A stretch of 64,000 nucleotides of DNA from Rhodamnia argentea (GCF_020921035.1 NC_063157.1:11754001-11818000); one strand, 5' to 3'. Shown: positions 34,594 through 46,605, numbered from the stretch's first letter. Notes: generated by a model not told the origin, from the letters alone. Numbers and translations: made by a program.

Positions 34594-34607
34594 CTATATA
34601 TAAATAG
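34594..34607 (-). promoter_or_regulatory. RbcS TATA box
   Basis: On the minus strand CTATTTATATATAG, about 90 bases before the RbcS start codon, implying a transcription start near 34565 and a 5' leader of about 60 bases. Confidence 0.75.
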
Positions 34608-34682
34608 AAGCTCGACCCTTCTCACATCCTACGGCGACAATTTCCCTGCCTCGGTGGGCGGCGGATCCTGGCCGTCGGTTCC

Positions 34683-34797
34683 GATAAGCGATGACATTAT
34701 CGCTTGGTGGCCACATAAGCGGTGGAGAGGTTTACTAGCCTTATCGTTACCCAGCAACAGTGACTGCGCCACGTGGCGGGCTCTGGGCGATCTTATC
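34683..34797 (-). promoter_or_regulatory. RbcS light-responsive module: I-box, G-box, I-box
   Basis: GATAAG cores occur at 34683-34688 (plus strand), 34740-34745 and 34792-34797 (both minus strand). A G-box CACGTG lies at 34770-34775 within the palindrome GCCACGTGGC (34768-34777), between the two minus-strand I-boxes. The I-G-I order about 130-190 bases upstream of the TATA box is the classical light-regulatory arrangement of rbcS promoters. Confidence 0.75.
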
Positions 34798-34807
34798 TCA
34801 TCCTAGG

Positions 34808-35037
34808 GAGGACAATGAATGTGTGATGGTGGTGACCGCTGAAGTTGATCCCCACCCTTTTGTAAGCCACTCCTTGAATATTCAATCACATGTAATCAAT
34901 CAAAACGTTAAAAAATAAAATTACAATCATGTGTCTAATGGGGGTTTTATTTTTTCCCATTTTTATTTTGAGGTGTGTGTATATATATATATATTTGTAA
35001 AGACAGTGTTAAAGCTCGAATTTCCGGAAAAGAACTT
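34808..35037. other. Distal RbcS upstream region
   Basis: AT-rich sequence with a short (TA)n-like stretch at 34980-34995 and no other feature recognised. Confidence 0.35.
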
Positions 35038-35296
35038 CATTCTTCCCCTTGAAAAAATTGATTTTTTTTTTTTTATATTTTTTTATCTTGTCTGAACGTA
35101 AGATATGGCAAATGTGATTGCATGTACATTCTTCCCCTCGAAAAAATTGATTTTTTTTTTATATTTTTTATCTTGTCTGAACGTAAGATATTGCCAATGT
35201 GATTGCATGTACATTCTTGCCCTCGAAAAAATTGATTTTTTTTAATATTTTTTTATCTTGTCTGAAAGTAAGATATTGCCAATGTGATTGCATGTA
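35038..35296 (+). repeat. Three-copy tandem repeat (89, 85, 85 bp)
   Basis: Units start at 35038, 35127 and 35212, each beginning CATTCTT(C/G)CCC(T/C)(T/C)GAAAAA, followed by a T run, TATCTTGTCTGAA(C/A)GTAAG and ending GTGATTGCATGTA. The copies differ mainly in T-run length and a few substitutions. They lie about 430-690 bases upstream of the RbcS TATA box. Confidence 0.9.
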
Positions 35297-35344
35297 CATA
35301 TGTCCAAGCTATATAGGCAGGGGCCAGAGGGAGCGGGCAAGAAA

Positions 35345-35455
35345 TTAGAAGGGCCTGTTGCATTTGACAGTGATAGGCCCAAGCCCAATATTACATGGGC
35401 CTGTTGCATTTGATAGTTATGGAATTGGGTAGGGATGGGCCCAAGCCCAACCCAA
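35345..35455 (+). repeat. Short direct duplication with GGGCCTGTTGCATTTGA
   Basis: GGGCCTGTTGCATTTGACAG near 35352 and GGGCCTGTTGCATTTGATAG near 35397 are direct copies about 45 bases apart, with GGCCCAAGCCCAA after the first and again near 35438. Confidence 0.75.
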
Positions 35456-37867
35456 CGACCATCCTCAAGGAAAAGTAAAAACAACAAGAGAATAGTGCGC
35501 TCCTTCTCTTCTCTTTCTTCTTCTTCTTCCTCTTCTTTTGGTTTTACATAATTTTAGCTATACCCATATTTCTATCTCAAATCACTAATAAAATTATCTT
35601 GAATCACTAATAATATTTAAATTATTTTTTCATGAGTATTTTTAAGATAATCTAGATATCGGTTAATTCCTTTTATAATTTATATGAGTGAAATCTCAGT
35701 ACTTTTCGCAAAAATTTGTTTTCCTCCGTTAAGTGAAACACAACTGTACTGATCGACATTGACAATGTGCCCTTGTCTTTCGTCTAAATAAGGAACAATG
35801 TAACGACCTTCATTCTTTCCTCGCCGCATCTTGAGAACCGATGTTTCGAACCTTGAACGATACTTTTTAAATCCCTGGGTCTCATTCAAAAATCATAATC
35901 AATTTCAGTCATTCAACTGTTCAACATGATTGATCCAGCGAGACGGAAATTTCTTATATTTCGTTTTCCGCTTCTACGGCCACAAACGTTTGCCTTCTTT
36001 ATTTATTTCTTTTCCCAAAAGTTGTCTTTGTTTGCTAGTGCACTTGCTCACAGAGTAGCACGGGTTTTGTTTCTTAAGTTTTATTCACTTTATAAGTTTA
36101 TTGAAAGTGCCTGTCTCCTATTTCACCTATGTCGTATGGAAATGTAGTATCTTCATAAAGACAACAATTACGAGAGTTTATTAATGAGAAGGAACTAAGG
36201 ACGAGCATGGTCTGGGTGGGCAGTTCCCACCCTAGAATAAGAAACCGCTTACTAAGGGTCTGTTCCGAAAAATTGAAACGAGGAACCGATCGTTGGTTCC
36301 ATGAATCCTCCTAGGAACGGTCCGATTCCCGGGTGAGTCCATGGAACCGGTCCCACCAAACAAATGGAGGCTATTGAGAGGGAGAGAGGGAGGTGATGAA
36401 CTGCCGGAGGTACAGCCGTGAGTCGATGGGGGTTGAGAGTTGAGGCCGTGAGTCGAGAGACATAAACCGAGAGACCGAGGTGATAGTGAGACATCGAGAG
36501 TCTAAGAAAAGATAGATTAGAGATCGAGATGAGAATGAGAGTTTGAGACAAGATGAGCGAGTTTTAAATCGGGGATTTAAAATTTTTCATTTTTTAAAAG
36601 TAAAAATATAAACAATATATTCATTTCTTATATTACTGGTTCGGTTTGATTGAGCGGTTCCACACTTGGAACCGGGAACCGGACCGGTACGCACCGGTTC
36701 CCTTAGGAACCACCGGTCCAATGTGGTTGCTTGTGATCCAAGTGGTTCCCACTTCCTACACTTATTAAACATCTCTCTTATGTCATCTTTTATAAATGCT
36801 TTTAGTTACCATGGTCGATTGAAATTGTTTGGTCATTTTCTTAAGTAATCATTGTTTCTTTGAGTAATATTACTCTAATATTACAGATTTCACTACATGT
36901 AGTTTCTTTTTTTATCGAGCGGAAGTTATTTCACTCTCTATGATGTGTTGTATTGTTAGTGACAAAGTCAATTTTTCTCTTTATATTACTTGACTAATTA
37001 TTTTACCATTCTCATGGAGTAAATTTTAGTGCTTGTTAGTTTAGATATTATTAAGAAGATGTAAAATTTATAATTATGACTTTTTTATTTTTCTTGGTGA
37101 ACTCTTAGATTATGATTGGGAAAAGAAAAGCCTCATTTTCATTAAAATTTGAATGCATTTAATATGCAAAAGTCGCTTTTAGTATAATATATAAATTTTC
37201 ATGCTAGATTAATTTAGTAAACTCGCGAATAACTAAAAGCTAATTTCTTTCTTCAAGATTATATTTTTGCATTCATCATCGAGCGCGATGTCGCCTCGCA
37301 CATCATCTAACTTGATAATAACTAGTGCAGCTTACTTCGTGGATTATTTTGATGTTACACATGAATAGATATCTTAATACGGATGAAATAATTGAGTCAT
37401 TCGACATTTTATTTTGGTCAGTTAAGTCTTCAAAATGTTATTGAAATTACGCAATCGAGTCCTAAAAATTTGTCGACCGTGATATTTCGATACGGGAAAG
37501 GCTTATCTACCGTTGCTACTTGCTTGCGTGTTGGTTGAAGGCCTCGGTCCTTGCCAAAGCAATGTTTTCCAAAGCAAAGTACCGTAAATAGCCGTATAGT
37601 CAATTTCGACCACATATTGGTCTCTCGTCCAGCATCCTATCCATACAATTTGTGTTCAATCCAAAAGATTGTGATGGATATATTCTCTCTAAAAAAAAAA
37701 AAAAAATTCACAGTCATGGTGAAGAAAATTGCCATATCTTATCACACTTAGTCATAAAATTGGAATTTTCTTTTTTAATAATCCAAAGGAACGGTGTGGA
37801 AATCTGGGTACTTATACCCATAAAACACCCCTTACAAGTCTCGTGAATTGGTTAAATTTAGAACTTT
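35456..37867. other. Intergenic repeat-derived DNA
   Basis: No gene recognised. About 36640-36725 holds GGAACCGG/CCGGTTCC repeats like the subterminal sequence of the hAT element at 59.3-62.3 kb, and about 36245-36350 (GGTTCC, GGAACGGTCC) is the likely partner end. The GAGA-rich stretch 36370-36550 and the open frames over it are low complexity. Confidence 0.35.
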
Positions 37868-38300
37868 GACCTGTGCAGACAGCTCTAATCTAGAACGGTT
37901 CGCATGCAGTTGGCGAGATTCGAACGGATGACCTTTAGTTTTTCAAGTTGAAAATTTCCCAAACACTCTCGCAGAGAATAGCATTGAAGTGGCGACAACG
38001 TTATCATGTGACCAAAACAAAATGTATTCAACTTTCCCAGATTCCGAAGGCCATGGCACTGTTGGAGCACGTTGAAATCAACATGGAGACAACAGAAAAA
38101 AAAAAAAAAAAAAGGGAAAGATGAGCATGATTGCACGGCAAACGTGGGTTTAGATTAACGACAAGTTGAGAGAGCCTGCCATAGATTACGAGATGATTAA
38201 TTAAACAAAATGGTGGCGAAGCCCATGTCCTTTTGGACCCACTAACGACGATGGGTGCTGGTGTTGCGCTGCGGTGCTGCCGCCCACGGTCCTTGGCATC
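37868..38300 (+). repeat. Local segmental duplication, copy 1
   Basis: Matches copy 2 (38302-39430) in order: 'CATGCAGTTGGCGAGATTCG' at about 37903, 'GATGAGCATGATTGCACGGC' at about 38120, 'GGCGAAGCCCATGTCC' at about 38215 and 'GCCGCCCACGGT' at about 38278. The sequence is non-coding as far as I can see. 'GTTCGAATCTCGCC' on the minus strand resembles a pol III box B. Confidence 0.75.
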
Positions 38301-38540
38301 TGCAGACGACCCCGATTTAGAACAATTTACATGCAGTTGGCGAGATTCGAACGAGCTGAAAATCCCCTAATACCCTCGAAGGACAGCGTCGACATGGCGA
38401 CAATGTAATCACGTTGGGATGATGTTATACATAGCTCAAGTAGTCATGATACAGAGTAAAGTTTAGATGGGAATTAAAGAACAAACCTTCCAAAATCCAA
38501 GAACCAAGAAAACGAGAAAAGGAGGTACTCAACTTTTCAA

Positions 38541-39091
38541 TGGGGGTGAGCGGTCCAGGTTCCATATGGCTTATAACCTGGAACTCGGAACTTATCTATC
38601 AGACCAGATTCTTTATATTTTGAAATTTGAAATCTATCATCTATACACTGGAACATGAAACCTATCATGTCACGCATTCTAGGACATACTCAGGCCGTGC
38701 CCGTATTCTTAATTAAACGATTGCGATAAATTATCACCTTTAATAACCATCTCTGCTTCTATAATTCACTGATCAAATCTCATATTTAGACATACAAACT
38801 AATACGAAATATTAACAAAGTAAAAATTTCAGTTATAAATATTGCAGGAAATGAAAGTTCGGACTAGTACTTTCACATTACGCACTCATCATTAAATGTC
38901 ATAGAATATCGCAGAATCACACGAAGACATATACAAAAAAAAAAAAAAAAGCATAGAAACTTGTTACATATTCTAGTCTGTCCAAACAAGATCCCCAATT
39001 TTTGAAACTTGAAATCTACCATGCATACCATGGAACCTGAAACAGGACCAGACATGTTACTCACTCATCCGGTTCTAGATTCTCACCCCAA
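38541..39091. mobile_element. Non-autonomous hAT element with perfect 8-bp target duplication
   Basis: Termini TGGGGGTGAG (38541-38550) and CTCACCCCAA (39082-39091) are inverted repeats with 9 of 10 matches. Both sides are flanked by the identical octamer CTTTTCAA (38533-38540 and 39092-39099). An 8-bp target duplication and GGTGAG termini followed by GGTCC/GGTTCC are features of plant hAT elements. The 551-bp interior has no transposase. Confidence 0.85.
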
Positions 39092-39266
39092 CTTTTCAAG
39101 GTCTCAAAGGTCATTGCACTGTTGTGGCGCGTTAAAAATTAAAATCAACATGGAGACAAAACTTTAAAAAAAAAATACGGAAGATGAGTTTTTTTTTTTT
39201 TTTTTTTGTGTCAAAAGGGAAGATGAGCATGATTGCACGGCAAATGTGGAATTAGATTAGTGGCAA

Positions 39267-39269
<3 letters not shown>

Positions 39270-39316
<47 letters not shown>
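39270..39316. repeat. (GA)n microsatellite
   Basis: Uninterrupted GA dinucleotides within copy 2 of the segmental duplication; copy 1 has only a short GAGAGA at this position. Confidence 0.95.
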
Positions 39317-39318
<2 letters not shown>

Positions 39319-39430
39319 TGCCTTAGATTACGAGATGGTTTAATTAAACAAAAAGGGTGGCGAAGCCCATGTCCCTTTGGACCCACCAACGACGGAGGTG
39401 CTGGCGTCGCCGCCGCCCACGGTTCTTGGA

Positions 39431-39972
39431 GGGAAACCCCAAAACCATTCGCTGGTTTTTGGAAGGAAAAGAGTAGGAAAAAGAAAGGCAGTTTCCCTTC
39501 CAATTTCGATTCCTGAAAGTCAGGAGTCAATTATCGAAGTGGACCCCCATGTTGTTGTCCGAATTTTTTTCCCCCCTCAACAAGTTGCTATTATTTTGGT
39601 GAGGAAATATTCCTAGGTTCTTCTCTAGACTCTATGTTTAATAACCATTCGATTTTCGAAACATTTCATCAATACATAGGACTCACGAAAATAATAAAAA
39701 AAAACGACTGGGCATGAACGATTTCTTCGGATTGTTGCTCGACCGATCTGTCGATTTATTTAGAGGGACGCGCCCGAAAGTAGGGATCGAGTATAGGGGC
39801 GGGACAGGTGCGGGAGTTGCCTCCCAGATCCCTGCCCCGCTATTATCGAAGATGTCTCGTCCCTATCTCGTGCCCCCATGTTGGGCGTCTTTACGCACCC
39901 AATCCGCCCCCACTTGCCTCGTTCCAACAACAACTCAAGTTTGGTTTATTGCACGAAAAAATGAGTGATTCA

Positions 39973-40020
<48 letters not shown>

Positions 40021-43000
40021 AATTAATCTTTTGTATCGCTTACAAAAAAAAAAAATATATGCATGGTTCGCGAAAATATTTATACATAAATTGTTATTAG
40101 TAATGAAACATATTTGATTGGCTAATTCTTGCAAGCAATACAAGTGATTATTTTCTGCGAGATAAGCGAAACCTCGGTTCTAATAAGATGACGGTGGATA
40201 ATCTCTGATCAATTACGCCGACCATGGAGTTAAGTTACAATAAGACCGGAAGAAGAGAGCGAAAGATCTATGCATAGCGGCGCGAGAGTTGCGTTATTAA
40301 TCAATCATCGATTTACTCGCAATCTCCGGTGCTTCAATCGAACATTCTCTGCAAAAATCCGTTACATGAAAATAGATCTTTGAATAAGAATTAGTGATAA
40401 TACTTGTTATTCATACAAAAATAAAAGGTGGCACCTTCTCTTTGACAAAATATGATTAGGGTTCACGTGAAACTAAATTAACTGATGGCAAAGATTAGGT
40501 CTGTCGCCAAACCATGGACGGCCGGAAGGGACGGCCAGGCCCACGTGGGGGCGGTATCGATTGGTTTGTACAACTCACTGAATTTGTTGCGGGGGATGAA
40601 CCTAAAGCTAAAAACATCTAGATCGGTCAAAACGATGACAAGATATCCATCCATCCATCCATGGATTTCGATCACAGATCCGCGGAACACATTGTCGGAA
40701 TCCATTTTGATTGGCTCCCAAAACGGTGGGCGGGGTCCGCAGCCCAACCCGCCCTTCCACGAGTAGCCGAAAAATTGGAAGGCCTTTGTAATTTTTTTTA
40801 AATATTTATCCAAAAAATTTAGAACTTGTTGGACGGCAGCCAGTTTAGTCATAAATTCTTTAATTTTACCAATTTAATCATAAAACTTTTAATTGAATTG
40901 GCTATTGTATGGTAGATTTTATGACTTTTGGATAATTTTTCCCTCTTTTCTGTTGGTGGAAAATCGGGCAATTGATGAGCATTTTCTCAATTTTGCTTTT
41001 AGAAAAATGAGTTGACAAAAAGTATTGTTAATCTTTATCGTTAGATTTCTCTTTCTAGTCTACATTTTAAGTCTGATCGATTTTACCGAACGATGCGAAA
41101 TCACGAAGATTTTCATAAACATTTTTCCATGTTGATCTTCCCCTGGAAACGTAAGGAGCCTCAACGACCGGTTTTCCACGACTGCTATACCCCGAAGGAA
41201 CCACAGTCATGTCAAAGGTATGAAATGAACTATCACCTCATCATCCCCAAAGGAACCCTAATCGGATTGTCTTCCTAAACAAGAACTTCCTATCTTGTAA
41301 GAATTAAAAAGATTTAAACTCAAAACATCCCGCTTTAATATCATATAAGATTTTGAGGGATCGTTGCGTACTAATTTAAAAGTATAAAATTGTTAAATGA
41401 ATGTGTTGTTTAATATTCATTTATTAGCAAATGTCGAATGCTTTTTAATCATAAATGAGACCTTGATTTCTTAATTACCTAACGGCAATGAGTAAACTAT
41501 CAGGACGAAGATTACTTTCTTTTCCCACTCTTATAATTGGCCATATATATAAAATATCACCAGCTTCTTGAGCAGAGGGTGGGCGAGGATCGGATCGGTC
41601 CGTCTAGGAAAGATAGTCATTATCCTTCTATCCCCCTCCTTTGACCAAAAAAGCTTACCCATTTCAAAATTAGACCGAATTTCCTTAAAAAACCTCTATC
41701 TCAACGTCCAGTTCCAGACCCAAAAAAAAAAAAAAAGGGTCCAATTCCAAATCCACTCTTAATTTTTTTTCTGCCTCAGAAAAAAAACCTCCAACTCCAT
41801 GTTTAGTTTCAAATCTGCCCTGGACTTTTCTTCTCTTGAAAAAACCCCAAACTTCAAGCACATTCGCAAATCTGCCTCGAATTTTGTTTTGTCTAAAAAA
41901 TCATAAATTTTCAGTGTATTCTCAAATCTCCTCGGTGATCTAGTCCCAACTTGACGTGACGGTCCCATGTCAATAAAAAAAACCCATATTAGCAAAGTAA
42001 TGAAGCAACGGGTATGGATCTATGTGGCATTTTCGCGTGGATAACAGATCCACCCCGAGAAAGAAATTCTCCAAAATGAAACCGTTCTAGAATATGAAAA
42101 TTAGGGACAACTAATGGCCATTTTTGGGCAGAGGGCTAATGGGGCATATTTGAAATTAGAATAAAAATTGGCGATTTTTTCTCGGACAAAAAAAAAATTC
42201 CGGCTAGATTTGGAACTGGACCTAAAATTAAATTTTTTTTTTTCATTATGAAAGAAGATGAGGAGAAATAAGTGCAAATTGTGAAGTTCAAGTGGGAAAT
42301 AGGAATACTAACTTAGATAAATAAGTATCTCTACACTATATTTTAAGAAATGGGCAGTGATTCTTGTTTTCAAACCTTCTTCATGAAATATAATCTTACT
42401 AGAACAACAACAAAAATACATAAGATTAAGACAAACTAATCAATTATGGACTCTAATTTCATACTCAATGGCTCGTAATTTTTATTGGGGGTATGGACAG
42501 TATCTCCTTATTCTTCGTGATATCGATTGAATTTCTCATCCCTATTTGCATTTCAGTGGGTTGGAATGAGAAGTAATGGTAAAGAGTGCATCACATCATC
42601 TCTAATTGGTGAACTCCTAGTGATCGCCGTGTTTCGCATGCTGGGTCCCCTACTATTCTATGTTCTTCCCGAATGCAGGCAATCTTCGAACGGTGATCAA
42701 TGGATCACAAAAAGAGAAACTTTCAGAGGACAAGATGTTGAATATACCAATCTAGCGGCGTTTCATTCGGTTTATAGCGAGACAATTATACTATTTACTA
42801 AATTCCTATAAGTTGAACTTCCACATTAAATGGGTACATTGTTTCATACAAATGATAAATTATTTCCCCCATTATTTTTCAGTGTAAAACAAAATATTGA
42901 GACAAGCATTGTGATATGAGTAACATCGCCGGCCGGGGGACTCAACTCTCAAGTTGGCCTTGCCCCGACCCGATCCGATCCGGCGCTCACGGTTAGCGTA

Positions 43001-45460
43001 TTGATAGATCTCCTTTATTCGTTCGAATTTCATCAACCACGTGCCAACTACCGTGAGTTAGGGACACTGTGGGGACCGGTGATGGTGCGTGGAACGATTT
43101 CCCAAGAAATGAGGAGAAAAAGCAACCTCAAAACAGCCGAGATGAACAGCGCCACGCGGTCGGCTTCCTAACTTTGCATGCGCTTTTCGGGGACCCTGGC
43201 ATGCAAAATGTCACTTTGAAATTCCCCGCAGGTTTTTGGCCCTTTTAATGTTTTCTCATCCTTGCGAGGAATTTAATCCTCTTATTATTATTTTTATTTA
43301 TCCTGCAAATTGATCTCTTCTGTCGCTTAGGCGGGTTCGATACCCGACTCGAAATGGCAAAGCAATTCATCCATTTCCAGCCAATAGGTCGGGAGCACTA
43401 ATATCATCGATACCGAATTCGATTCTAGGCATTCCCCTCCTTGCGGTTAAGGTAACGACTTTAGGCATGACTGTACACTTCACATGTTTCTAGCGATTCA
43501 CGTAGTATCATCAAATGATACTGTTCAATAAGTGGAACGCATTAACCGTCCGCTCTTAAGTGGAATAGGAAAAAAGATTATGATATTTTGATTTAGGGGA
43601 ATTGTCAAAAAAAAAAAAAAGGAAAGAGATTTAGGAATTTTTTGATCGTCTTTCTCCAAGCCTTTCGGCCTGATCTTAAGCCCCGACTCACCCTCCGTGG
43701 ACGAACTGTGTGGAAGCACCCTTAGATTTTTCGCTTTTCAAGAAAGATGAGTTTTGATTTTGACCTCTAGGAGGAATGTTTTTTTATGCGGTAACCAATT
43801 AGGTTTACAACGAAATTTAAAAATCGATCGCCGATCCAATTGAGTATGTCCATGCTCTGCAAGAAGGTGGAGATACAATTTGAATGAACAGAGTTAGAGA
43901 TAGGACAAATTTTTTTTTAAAAGAAAAATCATTCAATTCTGTCTTCTTGCGCACGAATCGTGAGGGACCAATGAACGCAAACGACGACGTCTCGTTTGCG
44001 TTCCCGATCAGGTTTAGCCCCTCCCCCGGACCCTCAGTCGGGGCTCAAATGTTAAATCTAATCCAAGTCGGTAACTCAAGTCCAACCTCCTCGGATAAGC
44101 TGGACCCCACCACCACCACCCACTAGCGTTTTGAATTTAAAAAAAAAAGAAGAAGAAGGAGAAAAATTAAAATAAAAAGAAGTAGTAAATCTCATGATTA
44201 CAAAGATAAGGTCACAAGTTTCGAAGCAATGTTTGAAGACATATCACCTTTATTTTAATCTCACTCGATTTCTACCACAGCCCCCCCTTTTTTTTTTTTT
44301 TTTGCTAAATCTCATTGAAGCGTCTAATCCTTAATGTTTAGCCATATTCGCTTCTTCTTTGTTTAACCAAATGGAAGGTAACAAAGCGCAAAGCAAAGAC
44401 GCGACCCCATCCAAACCCTTTGCCGTGCTTGATCCGGAGCAGTCGGCACCAGCAATTTACGGGACTTCGGCGCACGGCATCCCATTTGCCGTGCTTGAAT
44501 TTCACGATGCGCCGATCAACAGCATCAACAACTTTCTGGGCTGAGTAGAGTCGAGAAAATTGACAACGAGAATGTGAAAATCGCGAAACCGGCGCATGTA
44601 TCTGGGAGGTGGGGGGTGGAATTAGATTACTTAAAGAGGTTGAGGAGTAGGAAAGGAACTCGGTTGAGAATTCAGATGGGCGCATTGGAAAAAGTTAAGA
44701 GATCCCATGACTAATCTAAAAGGCGAATTTAATAATCCTTGTGTTTATTTTTAATTTTTTTTTAAGGTGTAGATAGAATAGAAATCAGATAGAGATGGAG
44801 ATAGAGAGAGAAACTCCAAAACCGTTGGCGAGAGGGGGCTGCCCTGGTCTGGTCTGGTCAGGATGTGCGCCCACAGTCCCGCGATCAAAACCAGCTACTG
44901 GTTTTCTCTCTCTCTCTCTCCAAACTTTACCTCGTAGACTTCCCGAAAACCGGGAGCTCCCTTTTAAAATTTTTTTTTTTTTTTTTGGTGGGGATTATTC
45001 TGCTCACGTAACAGATGTGGCGATTCGACCGCACCCCCCGACACCCCGCCCGCCCCCCGCGACGTGCTCGCCACGCGCTTCCCTGCCCTCCCCTCAATTC
45101 CCGCACCCCGGCTCCACGCGTCGACGCCGCTCGGGTAGATTTCAGCTTCCACCGCGGGCGAGACTTATCCAAGCGGGACGTTCCCTCCACGCGCCGGAGC
45201 CCCGGGAGTGGCTTCGTAAGGGAGATTGTACGATCGGGGTTGAGGTTATTGTATTGGTTTTTATTTGTTCGATGAGCGAAAGGTGGTTACTTTCCTAAAT
45301 CCCGAAACCAAGATGCAAATTTTTTTTTTTTTTTTTTTAACTGGAGCGTGGAAAAACAGGTCGCTGCTGCTCACTCCCCTCCCTGTATGATCCAACCCAA
45401 CCCGAGTTACCAACCCTCTCGCCCGCACCCAGAAACGAAAGCATACTCGTCATTCACTCG
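39431..45460. other. Long intergenic region upstream of the LOB-domain gene
   Basis: No gene recognised over about 6 kb. A (TA)n microsatellite lies at 39977-40016. A-, T- and C-runs are frequent (for example 44281-44303, 44971-44986, 45320-45339). Open frames such as 40478-40852 (-), 44338-44685 (-) and 44795-45298 (+) have no family motif and little codon character. 'GCGGGTTCGATACCCG' near 43331 resembles a tRNA T-arm but no cloverleaf surrounds it. Confidence 0.35.
39977..40016. repeat. (TA)n microsatellite
   Basis: About 20 TA dinucleotides without interruption. Confidence 0.95.
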
Positions 45461-45468
45461 TTTATAAA
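45461..45468 (+). promoter_or_regulatory. TATA box of the LOB-domain gene
   Basis: TTTATAAA 138 bases before the start codon, followed by a CT-rich leader, consistent with a core promoter. Confidence 0.55.
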
Positions 45469-45605
45469 CCCCCGATCCAAATCTCTCTCTTTCTCTCTCA
45501 AATTCTCCTCATCCTCCATCCTCCATCAACTCGATCCTTCTTCTTCTTCTTGATTTGCCCTTTCCGTTTTTATAGCTTGTGATCCAAGAAAACGAGGTTG
45601 ACAGA

Positions 45606-46605
45606 ATGCGGATGAGTTGCAACGGCTGCAGGGTCCTCCGCAAGGGCTGCAGCGACGACTGCAGTATCCGCCCCTGCCTTCACTGGATCAAGAGCTCCGA
45701 CTCCCAAGCCCACGCCACCGTCTTCCTCGCCAAGTTCTACGGCCGCGCTGGCCTCCTCAACCTCCTCAACGCCGGCCCCGACCACCTCCGCCCTGGTCCG
45801 TCCGCTTCCCCACCCCTCTTCTTCTTTTCGCTTCTCTTCTAGAAAAGATTGCTTCTCCTGACGCTTCTTTCTTTTCTAATTTTTTCTTTCGGTTCCTGCA
45901 GCGATCTTTAGGTCCTTGCTCTACGAAGCTTGCGGTCGGATCGTCAACCCGATATACGGCTCCGTCGGCCTCCTCTGGTCCGGGAGCTGGCATCTCTGCC
46001 AGGCCGCCGTCGAAGCCGTCCTCAAGGGCTTGCCCATCACCCCCGTCGCCTCCGAAGCCGCGGCCACCAGCCACGCCCCGCCGTCCAATGTCTACGACAT
46101 CCGCCACGTCTCCAAGGGCGAGACCCCTCCCGATCTCCACCGCGTCAGGGCTCGCTGCCGGTTCAAGCGATCTGGTGCCAAGGCTAGGTCGCCGCCCCCG
46201 ACGGCGGCTTGCTTGGAGTTGGCGCCGGTTCACGACGAGGCCCCGAAGTGCTCCGACGACGGGCCCAACCGGTCGACGAGTCACGAGTCGTCGCTGAGCC
46301 ACCAGTCCGAGGTGGTCGCGCCGGCGGCCAACGCGGAAGGCGACAGCAAGGAGACGCTGAGCGCGGCGTCCCAGGAGACGGCCGAGCCGCCGCTGCTGTT
46401 CAGAGCCGCCGAGCGGGAGCCGGACGATCGCCGGCCGGGTGGGGGCGAGGAGGTCGGGCTGGAGCTGACCTTGGGGCTTGAGCCCGTGGCACGTGCCAAT
46501 CACGTGGTCCCGGTGAAGAAGAGGAGGTTCGAGAATAGCGGGGCGAGCGGCAAGATGGAGTTGGGCCTGGAGTGCTCGGCCCGTTTAGGTGGAAGCCCAA
46601 TTTGA
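45606..46605 (+). CDS. LBD41: Class II LOB-domain transcription factor, LBD41-like (297 aa, two exons)
   Basis: Exons 45606-45795 and 45902-46605, GT-AG intron, phase 1; the joined frame encodes 297 residues. The LOB domain starts at Met1 with the zinc-finger-like C-x2-C-x6-C-x3-C (Cys5, Cys8, Cys15, Cys19; '[15 protein letters not shown]'), followed by a GAS-like block '[15 protein letters not shown]' and '[19 protein letters not shown]'. The position and form of '[11 protein letters not shown]' and the lack of the full class I leucine zipper place it in class II (LBD37-42). The C-terminus has an EAR-type repressor motif LELTLGL (250-256) followed by '[10 protein letters not shown]', also characteristic of the LBD40/41/42 group. 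These are nuclear DNA-binding repressors; LBD41 is known as a hypoxia-induced gene in Arabidopsis, and class II members also act in nitrogen/anthocyanin regulation. The exon is strongly GC-rich compared with its surroundings. The exact number (40, 41 or 42) is inferred by recall. Confidence 0.9.

Larger units (their letters stand above)
38302..39430 (+). repeat. Local segmental duplication, copy 2 (with hAT insertion)
   Basis: Direct, tandemly adjacent second copy of 37868-38300, expanded by the 551-bp insertion at 38541-39091, by poly-A/T tracts and by a GA microsatellite. Shared blocks include 'CATGCAGTTGGCGAGATTCG' (about 38332), 'GATGAGCATGATTGCACGGC' (about 39223) and 'GGCGAAGCCCATGTCC' (about 39359). 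Confidence 0.75.

Noticed and set aside
39252..39530. Frames across the GA microsatellite with Ser-Leu or Arg-Glu repeats
   Set aside because: Produced by the dinucleotide repeat.
40478..40852. Minus-strand 124-codon frame
   Set aside because: No family motif, no splice or promoter context; probably chance.
43325..43350. tRNA T-arm-like GCGGGTTCGATACCCG
   Set aside because: No matching acceptor stem, D-arm or anticodon arm in the preceding 60 bases.
44338..44685. Minus-strand 115-codon frame upstream of the LOB-domain gene
   Set aside because: No recognisable motif; overlaps an alternative plus-strand frame of equal quality.
45617..46503. Long alternative frames on both strands across the LOB-domain gene
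   Set aside because: They are by-products of the GC-rich LBD exon; the LBD frame has conserved Cys motifs and a clean intron.
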